Source: Alphaproteobacteria bacterium
GTDB taxonomy: Bacteria; Pseudomonadota; Alphaproteobacteria; Micropepsales; Micropepsaceae
Assembly: GCA_023259375.1 (NCBI GenBank)
Contig: JAHFQC010000038.1
Coordinates: 1-42,355, forward strand
Direction of reading: 5' to 3'
DNA: 42,355 nt
The notes under the pieces were generated by a model. The model was given only the letters and a program-made list of their open reading frames with translations. It made no database searches and was not told the origin of the DNA. Position numbers and translations under genes: made by a program. Positions 27,192-32,604 of the stretch are shown here, piece after piece. Each line of letters opens with the position of its first letter. Positions within the stretch are counted from its first letter, which is position 1.

Positions 27192-28523
27192 CTACACCGC
27201 CACCGCGTGCACCGCTTGCGACTGGCCGAGATAGGTGTCGAACACCGACGCCACCAGCCGCACAGCGGCCCGCGCCGTCGCCGGCACCCGCAGCACGCTG
27301 CCCTCGCGCACCACGAAGCCCTCGTCCATCAGCGGCTTCAACGCCGCCATCTCGCGCGGGAAATCCTCCGGCGCCTTGCCGAACGCCGCCAGGTCGACGG
27401 CGAGGAAGCACATCAGCTTCTCGATGATGGCGCGGCGCAGCTTATCTTCGTCCGATAGCGCAATGCCGCGCGCCACCGGCAGCTCGCCCGCTTCGATGGC
27501 TTTGCGCCACTCCGGCACTTCCGGCTTGTTCTGGACATAGCCTTGCGGCAGCGCGCTGATCGACGACGCCCCGATACCGATCAACGCCGGCGCATCGTCG
27601 GAGGTATAGCCCTGGAAATTGCGCGCCAGCGTGCCCGCCTTCGCCGCAATCGCCAGGCTGTCGCCGGGCAGCGCGAAATGATCGAGCCCGATGGCGGTAT
27701 AGCCCGCCGCCGAAATCAAACTGTGCGCCAGTTCGAACTGGGCGAAGCGCTCGGCCGCATCGGGCAGCGTCTCGGTCTTGATCAGCTGCATATGCTTCTT
27801 GAAATGCGGCACATGGGCGTAACCGAACACCGCGAAGCGCTGCGGCTTCAAGGCGAGCGACAGTTCGATGGTGCGCGCCACGTTCTCGCGCGTCTGATAC
27901 GGCAGGCCGTAAATCAGATCGACGTTGAGCGAGCGCACGCCCGCCGCCCGCAAGCCGTCGACCACGCGCTTGGTCTCGTCAAACGGCTGAATACGATTGA
28001 TCGCCTTCTGCACCTGCGGCGCAAAATCCTGCACGCCGATCGAGGCGCGCGTCAGGCCACATTCACCGAGGGTCGCAATCAACTCGTCCTTCAACCCGCG
28101 CGGATCGATCTCGACCGCGAACTCGGCATCGGGCGCGAAATCGAAAGCGCGTGTTAGCGCTCCCTTGAGATTGCGGACATCATCGGGCGCCAGCATGGTC
28201 GGCGACCCGCCGCCCCAATGCAGGTGCGTCACCGGATGGCCCTGCAAAAGCGGGCCGATATTCGCAATCTCGGTGAAGAGATCGTTGAGATAAGACGTGA
28301 CCGGCGAATAGCGATTCACCACCGTCGTATGGCAGCCGCAAAACCAGCACAGCGTGTCGCAAAACGGGATGTGCACGTAGAGCGACAGCGGCATCCCTGC
28401 GGGCAATCCGGCAAGCCATTGCTTCAATTCGTTTTGGCCGATACCGGCATGAAAATGCGGCGCCGTCGGATACGAGGTATAGCGCGGCACGCGGGCACTG
28501 AAGAGATCGACGTGGGAATTCAT
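27192..28523 (-). CDS. hemN: Oxygen-independent coproporphyrinogen III dehydrogenase
   Basis: This 443-residue radical-SAM enzyme converts coproporphyrinogen III to protoporphyrinogen IX without oxygen in heme synthesis. The iron-sulfur site is C55, C59 and C62 in HIPFCDTLCWFC, with the HemN-specific adjacent C64 (CGCHT). HWGGGSPTML and the IDPRGL segment are intact. The N-terminal YTSYPTAPHF and 443-residue length favour true HemN over the shorter HemW homologues, which lack the fourth Cys pattern. ATG 28523 is chosen over an upstream TTG. No clear FNR box was found upstream. Confidence 0.94.
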   Translation of the reverse strand: MNSHVDLFSARVPRYTSYPTAPHFHAGIGQNELKQWLAGLPAGMPLSLYVHIPFCDTLCWFCGCHTTVVNRYSPVTSYLNDLFTEIANIGPLLQGHPVTHLHWGGGSPTMLAPDDVRNLKGALTRAFDFAPDAEFAVEIDPRGLKDELIATLGECGLTRASIGVQDFAPQVQKAINRIQPFDETKRVVDGLRAAGVRSLNVDLIYGLPYQTRENVARTIELSLALKPQRFAVFGYAHVPHFKKHMQLIKTETLPDAAERFAQFELAHSLISAAGYTAIGLDHFALPGDSLAIAAKAGTLARNFQGYTSDDAPALIGIGASSISALPQGYVQNKPEVPEWRKAIEAGELPVARGIALSDEDKLRRAIIEKLMCFLAVDLAAFGKAPEDFPREMAALKPLMDEGFVVREGSVLRVPATARAAVRLVASVFDTYLGQSQAVHAVAV

Positions 28524-28613
28524 GGGCAACCGTTACTGGTGAAAAGGGTTCAACGTCTCGCTTTGGAGTGGTCTTCTACGACTCACAAAGCGCACTTGCA
28601 CCAACGACTTTTC

Positions 28614-28642
28614 TTGACTTCTTTTGTGTTAGGTGCATACTA
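28614..28642 (+). promoter_or_regulatory. Sigma-70-like promoter of a small RNA candidate
   Basis: TTGACT at 28614-28619 and CATACT at 28636-28641 form -35 and -10 boxes with a 16-bp spacer (an 18-bp spacer to TACTAA is the alternative). No start codon with a reading frame follows closely; instead a GC-rich structured stretch does. Confidence 0.5.
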
Positions 28643-28647
28643 ATTCC

Positions 28648-28790
28648 TGCCTCGCTCGGGTAGAGCACGATGAGGTGCAAAGACGGGCCCGCCCGCCGGG
28701 CCGGTCGGCCAGACGGCTTCGTGCCATGGCCTGGACAAAGGGGGCTGCCTTCGCGACAGCCCCCGCACCTTTTCTGGGGCTTTCATTTTT
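28648..28790 (+). ncRNA. Candidate structured small RNA with alternative 3' hairpins
   Basis: Downstream of the promoter, GCACGA (28665-28670) pairs with TCGTGC (28719-28724) around a GC-rich hairpin (GGCCC 28686-28690 with GGGCC 28698-28702). Then GGGGGCTG (28740-28747) pairs with CAGCCCCC (28757-28764). The same AGCCCC (28758-28763) can instead pair with GGGGCT (28776-28781), which is followed by TTCATTTTT, a terminator-like end. The hairpins are mutually exclusive, as in an attenuator. It does not match tRNA, SRP RNA, RNase P RNA or tmRNA motifs that I know. Family unknown; an attenuated leader of the gene at 28995 is the alternative. Confidence 0.45.
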
Positions 28791-28994
28791 AGGGCAGCGG
28801 TCATTGCGCGAAGTCTAGCGCCTGTACCGGCGCGAGTCACACGCTCTATGCCCCTGCTCTGAAGAGGGTCGGGCATTTCCGGGTATGTCGTGCTCTTCGC
28901 AATGATGCGCGCCACACCGAACCCGAGCGGAGCGATCCACTCCCCGCCGAGCACTTTCAGACCTATACTCGGGCAAGTCATCGGGGGGATTTCC

Positions 28995-29279
28995 ATGCGC
29001 TGGTTGGCAACATTGGCGTGCGCGATCTGGTGTCTCGTTTTGCTTCCCAATGCGGGCATGATCTGGGTCGGAATGCGTTACGGCGACCAGCCGCTGGTCT
29101 GGTGGGTGGCGTTGCTGTTCGTGGGCGTCCCGATTGCTGCCGCCCTGTTTTCCGTTCTCCTGCCGTGGCGATTGCGGGTCGCGGGACTTAAGAAAACGGC
29201 TGCATATGCAACCGGAGCGCTATTCGTGCTGGCCCTTGCCGGACTGACGGGCGAGGCTTGGCTCCTGCAATCACCCTGA
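28995..29279 (+). CDS. Small membrane protein of unknown function
   Basis: The 94 residues form three likely membrane helices (about 4-26, 33-55 and 68-90) joined by short loops, one of which is basic ([11 protein letters not shown]). The ATG at 28995 has a GGGGGGA ribosome-binding site; in-frame starts further upstream lack one. No family was recognised. It precedes rpsF by 194 bp, which contain the ribosomal leader and a likely promoter, so it is probably a separate unit. Confidence 0.6.
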   Translation: MRWLATLACAIWCLVLLPNAGMIWVGMRYGDQPLVWWVALLFVGVPIAAALFSVLLPWRLRVAGLKKTAAYATGALFVLALAGLTGEAWLLQSP

Positions 29280-29290
29280 GGGCGCGTCCC

Positions 29291-29319
29291 TTGCCCCTCC
29301 TACCCCTTTCCTGTATACG
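29291..29319 (+). promoter_or_regulatory. Possible rpsF operon promoter
   Basis: TTGCCC (29291-29296) and TATACG (29314-29319) match -35 and -10 boxes at 4 of 6 bases each with a 17-bp spacer. The leader produced would include the palindrome at 29360 and the stem-loop at 29384. Confidence 0.35.
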
Positions 29320-29359
29320 CCCGCCCTCAGCGATTGCGGTCGCAAGATCCTGTTTGGAT

Positions 29360-29375
29360 TGGGAAATATTTCCCA
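29360..29375. promoter_or_regulatory. 16-bp perfect palindrome in the rpsF leader
   Basis: TGGGAAATATTTCCCA is fully symmetric and AT-rich at its centre, unlike its GC-rich surroundings. It is too tight for an RNA hairpin with a normal loop, so a protein-binding site is more likely. No second copy was noticed in the window. Confidence 0.45.
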
Positions 29376-29383
29376 GCCACCCA

Positions 29384-29434
29384 GGTAAGCCGGATGGTCC
29401 GGTGTTCTTGCGAGCCAATGCGCGACGGCTTACC
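29384..29434 (+). promoter_or_regulatory. Probable S6:S18 autoregulatory RNA leader
   Basis: GGTAAGCCG (29384-29392) pairs perfectly with CGGCTTACC (29426-29434) to form a 9-bp stem 40 bases before the rpsF start. The enclosed loop contains CCGGTGTTC (29399-29407). Known rpsF leaders bind the S6:S18 dimer through a stem-loop with a conserved CCG, so position and content fit that feedback element. The match was judged by eye. Confidence 0.55.
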
Positions 29435-29473
29435 CGGCCCGAACGCACCGCAGTCCGAACAAGGGAACGGGAC

Positions 29474-29845
29474 ATGGCTCTTTACGAGCATCTCCTGATC
29501 GCGCGCCAGGATATCAGCGCGCAGGCGGTTGACGCCCTTGCCCAACACCTCAAAACCATCGTCGAAGGCGAAGGCGGCAAGGTCGAGAAGCAGGAATACT
29601 GGGGCCTCCGCGGCCTCGCATACCGCATCAAGAAGAACCGCAAGGGGCATTACGTGCTCCTCAACATCAACGCCCCGGCCAAGGCCGTCATCGAACTCGA
29701 GCGTCAGCTCAAGATCAACGAAGACGTGCTGCGCTTCATTACCGTGAAGGTCGAAGCGTTCGAGGTGTCGAGCAAGTCGCGCCGTGACGATCGCAGCGAT
29801 GCGAAGCCGGAAGGCGAAACCGTGAAAGAGGAGACCGCACAATGA
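29474..29845 (+). CDS. rpsF: 30S ribosomal protein S6
   Basis: This 123-residue S6 begins [15 protein letters not shown], with the core [27 protein letters not shown] and [16 protein letters not shown]. It pairs with S18 on the 30S platform. A hydrophilic tail of about 25 residues after FEVSSKS is typical of alphaproteobacterial S6. The ATG at 29474 follows AAGGGAACGGGAC. The gene ends with an ATGA overlap into rpsR. Confidence 0.97.
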   Translation: MALYEHLLIARQDISAQAVDALAQHLKTIVEGEGGKVEKQEYWGLRGLAYRIKKNRKGHYVLLNINAPAKAVIELERQLKINEDVLRFITVKVEAFEVSSKSRRDDRSDAKPEGETVKEETAQ

Positions 29846-30150
29846 GCTTTGGCGGACATTCCGGCGGCGGCGAACGCCGCGATCGCGGCGACCGCGAGGG
29901 TGGTGGTCATGGCGGAGCCGGCGGCCAGCGCCGTCCGTTCTTCCGTCGCAAGAAGACCTGCCCGTTCTCGGGCGCCAACGCCCCCAAGATCGACTACAAG
30001 GACGTGAAGCTGCTGCAGCGCTTCATTTCCGAGCGCGGCAAGATCGTTCCGAGCCGCATCACGGCGGTTTCCGCCTCGAAGCAGCGTCTGTTGGCCAAGG
30101 CCATCAAGCGCGCCCGCTTCATGGCGTTGCTGCCCTACGTGATCGAGTAG
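29842..30150 (+). CDS. rpsR: 30S ribosomal protein S18
   Basis: This 102-residue S18 has the core [19 protein letters not shown] and [20 protein letters not shown]. It carries a Gly/Arg-rich N-terminal extension of about 40 residues ([20 protein letters not shown]), longer than the E. coli protein and probably disordered or RNA-binding. The ATG overlaps the rpsF stop, so S6 and S18 are made in a coupled way, fitting their joint binding and feedback. Confidence 0.97.
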   Translation: MSFGGHSGGGERRDRGDREGGGHGGAGGQRRPFFRRKKTCPFSGANAPKIDYKDVKLLQRFISERGKIVPSRITAVSASKQRLLAKAIKRARFMALLPYVIE

Positions 30151-30160
30151 GAGGAAACCC

Positions 30161-30757
30161 ATGCAAGTTATCCTGCTCGAACGCGTCGAAAAGCTCGGCC
30201 AGATGGGCGACGAAGTGAAGGTGAAGGACGGCTTCGCCCGTAACTTCCTTCTGCCGCACAAGAAGGCCCTGCGCGCCACCAAGACGAACCGCGAATATTT
30301 CGCGACCCAGAAGGCCCAGCTCGAAGCCAACAACCTCGAACGCAAGAAGGACGCCGAGGCGGTTGCCGTCAAGCTGAAGGGTCAGATCTTCGCGCTGCTG
30401 CGTCAGGCCGGCGACCGTGGCCAGCTCTACGGCTCGGTCTCCCCGCGCGACATCGCCGACGTCATCACCAAGGGCGGCTTCACCGTCGCTCGCGGCCAGG
30501 TGTCGCTCGACAAGCCGATCAAGACCATCGGTCTGGTTCCGGTGAACGTGATCCTGCACCCGGAAGTGAAGGTGCCGGTCACCATCAACGTCGCCCGCAA
30601 CGAGGACGAAGCCGAGCGCCAGGCGCGCGGTGAAGACGTACTCGCCGAAAAGACTCCCGACGAGGAAGTCGTGGCGGCGGCCGAAGACGTCTTCGAAGAA
30701 GGCGCCGGTCCGGCCGAAGAAGGCGAAGAGACCGAAGAAGCCGCAGTCGAGGAGTAA
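30161..30757 (+). CDS. rplI: 50S ribosomal protein L9
   Basis: This 198-residue L9 begins [32 protein letters not shown], followed by the long connecting helix and the C-terminal RNA-binding domain ([14 protein letters not shown]). After about residue 155 it ends in an acidic, repetitive tail ([15 protein letters not shown] and onwards) absent from E. coli L9. It starts 10 bp after rpsR with GGAGGAAA as ribosome-binding site. The tail and terminator are partly duplicated at 32348-32510. Confidence 0.97.
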   Translation: MQVILLERVEKLGQMGDEVKVKDGFARNFLLPHKKALRATKTNREYFATQKAQLEANNLERKKDAEAVAVKLKGQIFALLRQAGDRGQLYGSVSPRDIADVITKGGFTVARGQVSLDKPIKTIGLVPVNVILHPEVKVPVTINVARNEDEAERQARGEDVLAEKTPDEEVVAAAEDVFEEGAGPAEEGEETEEAAVEE

Positions 30758-30784
30758 TCCTCGCTGCATCTTCGATGCATACAG

Positions 30785-30812
30785 AAAGGCCCGGAGCGAT
30801 CCGGGCCTTTTT
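30785..30812 (+). terminator. Terminator of the rpsF-rpsR-rplI operon
   Basis: GGCCCGGA (30788-30795) and TCCGGGCC (30800-30807) form an 8-bp stem with a GCGA tetraloop, followed by TTTTT. The A-run before it makes it usable in both directions, serving also the minus-strand gene ending at 30831. An almost identical copy is at 32482-32510. Confidence 0.9.
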
Positions 30813-30830
30813 GTTTGGGCGCGCGAGGCC

Positions 30831-31643
30831 TCACTCCTGTTGCGATCCCTTCATGGCCGCCAGATATGCGCCATCCTTGTTCAGCAACGTTTCCGAAATG
30901 CCCTGCTTTTCCTGCGCGGCGCGCGCCAAGTCCGCGTCCGAGCTGAGCTTTGCTTGAATGGCGGTATTGGTCGCAGCCGCCGAACCGAAATCGCCCGCCT
31001 TGATCTGCTTCAGCTTCACATCGTTCAGCACCTTGACGGCCAATGCCTGATCCTCGCGGGCGTAGGGCACGACGTAAGCTTCGTCGAACTCTGCACAGGC
31101 GTCCTTGGCGGCTTCGTCGAGCCGGAAATACGGCTGCTTGCGTACGAGTGCATAGGAGGAATCGAACCACAGCTTCGCCGCGCGCGGCCGCAAGACACTG
31201 CCGCAACGGTTGGAGCCCTGCAGATTGTAGATCGCCCGCGCCTCGATATAGGCTGCGATCATGGACCGTAAATCCGATTTGGTCTGCCGCCGCAACTCGT
31301 CAAGCCGGCTCAGGTTGCAGGAGGGATTGGACGGCAGATTGACCCAGAGTGCGACTTCGGTCGTTTTGGCACTGAGGCGCAGCGGAATGGAGAACGGCTC
31401 CTGCCCGTTATAGGTGACATCGAGATCGGCATCTCTCAGCAACTGCGCGCCCGGGCTCACGGCCCCGTCAAAGCGCTGCTTCGCGCTATTCATCGAAAGA
31501 TTGACGACGTCGGTGTCGACATTCACAGCTACGGCCGTCGGTGGCGCAGCAATCCAGAAAACGCGGAATTGAACATCCCCGGCACCGGAATGCCACCACG
31601 GCGAAAAAGCCAACGCCAAAGTCAGGACAGTGCGACGATACAT
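30831..31643 (-). CDS. Secreted protein of unknown function (cassette gene 2)
   Basis: The 270-residue product has an N-terminal signal peptide (YRRTVLTLALAFSPWWHSGAG). The first half (about 20-110) looks beta-rich and the second (about 115-270) helical, with KxxDLRSMIAAYIEARAIYNL and a coiled C-terminus. Cysteines at about 107, 144 and 180 could form a disulfide outside the cytosol. The ATG at 31643 has an ideal GGAGG six bases upstream. It follows the membrane protein gene by 15 bp, so the two are co-transcribed. No family was recognised. The pair is flanked by two copies of the rplI 3' end. Confidence 0.7.
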   Translation of the reverse strand: MYRRTVLTLALAFSPWWHSGAGDVQFRVFWIAAPPTAVAVNVDTDVVNLSMNSAKQRFDGAVSPGAQLLRDADLDVTYNGQEPFSIPLRLSAKTTEVALWVNLPSNPSCNLSRLDELRRQTKSDLRSMIAAYIEARAIYNLQGSNRCGSVLRPRAAKLWFDSSYALVRKQPYFRLDEAAKDACAEFDEAYVVPYAREDQALAVKVLNDVKLKQIKAGDFGSAAATNTAIQAKLSSDADLARAAQEKQGISETLLNKDGAYLAAMKGSQQE

Positions 31644-31658
31644 TGTCAACCTCCGCCT

Positions 31659-32138
31659 CTATTTTTTGACCTCGATCCCCAACAGCGTCAGAAGGTAGGT
31701 CGCCAGCACTTCCTGCATTCGATCAAGGAAGGATGATGCGAGTGTGAAGAACGTCTTGCGATCTTGAACATCCGCGACATCGGTCGTCTGGATGACATTA
31801 AGCTGCGTGTTGTCCATGCCGAAATATACCGACAGGTACACGGTCAAGAAGATCGTCAGGAGCACGCCCACCACGACGCCGATCGTCCAATACCTGTTTC
31901 CGCTGTTCCACAACACGGCTACCGTCACGAATGACGAGATCGGCAGAAACACCCGGTGCAGAAGATTGAGCGAAGAATCCGGATGCGCGATCAAACTGAG
32001 GAACCAGACCGTCATCGTCGAATCCACCCGGCCGAAGTCACCGGCCCAGCTATCGACAGAAACAATCCAAACCGGCAGCGCGTACAATGCCAGTACCAGC
32101 GGTACGATGATTTGCGCCAGCCTCTGTTGCGTTGTCAT
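31659..32138 (-). CDS. Membrane protein of unknown function (cassette gene 1)
   Basis: The 159 residues contain three or four hydrophobic segments (about 9-27, 45-75, and 83-105 with TIGVVVGVLLTIFLTVYLSVYFGM). A polar C-terminal stretch (VADVQDRKTFFTLASSFLDRMQEVLATYLLTLLG) could be an amphipathic or re-entrant helix. The ATG at 32138 is preferred for its GGGGG ribosome-binding site; the frame is open upstream but looks non-coding. It starts the two-gene unit with the secreted protein. GC content is visibly lower than in flanking core genes. No homologous family was recognised. Confidence 0.65.
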   Translation of the reverse strand: MTTQQRLAQIIVPLVLALYALPVWIVSVDSWAGDFGRVDSTMTVWFLSLIAHPDSSLNLLHRVFLPISSFVTVAVLWNSGNRYWTIGVVVGVLLTIFLTVYLSVYFGMDNTQLNVIQTTDVADVQDRKTFFTLASSFLDRMQEVLATYLLTLLGIEVKK

Positions 32139-32278
32139 TACGACCCCCAGGCATAAATAGTCTGCCTCGGCAACTGCTGATCGGCAGCCCGATATGCAAT
32201 CGGCTCTACAACACAGGGATTTGTACGCACCCACCATAATTTGCCACAAAATTGGCACAGCGACAAGACGTCGCTCAC

Positions 32279-32347
32279 TCAGCGTGAGTGGCTGAAAGCG
32301 GCACTGAACAGCGAGATACTGTATTCGACCCGCGGCGGCACTTCCTT
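32279..32347 (-). pseudogene. Fragment of an HxlR-type regulator gene
   Basis: The minus strand reads DDFKEVPPRVEYSISLFSAAF before a stop; DFKEVPPRVEY is the wing of HxlR regulators. Bases 32322-32350 match 36330-36359 of the intact hxlR gene at nearly every position. The upstream two thirds of the gene are missing: at 32348 the sequence switches with no gap to the rplI tail copy. Confidence 0.7.
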
Positions 32348-32404
32348 GAAGTCGTCGCGGCGGCCGAAGAAGGCGAAGAAACCGAAGAAGCGGTCGAGGA
32401 GTAA
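32348..32404 (+). pseudogene. Duplicated 3' end of rplI with an in-frame deletion
   Basis: This segment encodes [18 protein letters not shown] and a stop, matching the end of L9 (30665-30757) but lacking the 11 codons for [11 protein letters not shown] and one Ala codon. The larger deletion is bounded in the parent by two CGGCCGAAGA direct repeats, suggesting slipped-strand loss. The last 18 bases, GTCGAGGAGTAATCCTCG, are identical in both copies (30746-30763 and 32393-32410). Confidence 0.85.
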
Positions 32405-32412
32405 TCCTCGAT

Positions 32413-32471
32413 CGTCATGGCTGGGTTCGCTTGCCTCGGCGTAGCCGAAGGCGAAGCCAGGACCCGGCCAT
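32413..32471. repeat. Degenerate, short copy of the palindromic intergenic element
   Basis: It starts CGTCATGGCTGGG and ends CCCGGCCAT, like the ends of the elements at 15668 and 27079, but is only 59 bp with a different inner hairpin (CCTCGGC near 32434 with GCCGAAG near 32444). It lies between the stop of the rplI tail copy and its terminator, where the parent has no such sequence. Confidence 0.55.
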
Positions 32472-32481
32472 CTAGAATTGC

Positions 32482-32510
32482 AAAAGGCCCGGAGCAATCC
32501 GGGCCTTTTT
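32482..32510. terminator. Copy of the rplI terminator, now also ending the TonB receptor gene
   Basis: GGCCCGGA (32486-32493) and TCCGGGCC (32498-32505) enclose a GCAA tetraloop and are followed by TTTTT. It differs from the rplI terminator only in the loop and flanks. Being flanked by A and T runs, it can also terminate the minus-strand receptor gene whose stop is 95 bp away. Confidence 0.85.
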
Positions 32511-32604
32511 CGTTTCGGGACTGCCACGTTCTATTTCGGCAAAAAAGGGCCGCCGGCGTTCGCGGCGGCCCAAGGTCAGGAAAGGGTGGTATGAAGGCAG
32601 TGAA

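Larger units (their letters stand above)
28524..28994. other. 471-bp non-coding stretch with a probable small RNA gene
   Basis: No convincing protein gene is present. The hemN upstream region occupies the left part, then a promoter and structured RNA candidate (28614-28790). The right part (28791-28980) has no recognisable feature and must supply the promoter for the small membrane protein at 28995. Confidence 0.5.
32139..32604. other. Scarred intergenic block between the cassette and the TonB receptor
   Basis: These 466 bp hold the cassette promoter region (32139-32278, AT-richer), an hxlR gene fragment, an rplI tail copy, a short palindromic repeat and a duplicated terminator, each annotated separately. 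No intact gene is present. Confidence 0.7.

Noticed and set aside
28524..28600. FNR box upstream of hemN
   Set aside because: The best candidate, TTGAACCCTTTTCA, lacks the TTGAT-N4-ATCAA symmetry.
28650..28680. tRNA-like D-arm (GCTCGGGTAGAGC)
   Set aside because: No anticodon arm, T-arm (GGTTCGA) or acceptor stem at the required distances.
28633..28818. 61-codon open frame over the small RNA candidate
   Set aside because: No ribosome-binding site, Arg-rich composition, and the bases are better explained by RNA pairing.
32279..32527. 82-codon minus-strand frame as an intact gene
   Set aside because: Only its end matches HxlR; its beginning runs through the terminator copy and the rplI tail copy, so it is a chance fusion over a gene fragment.
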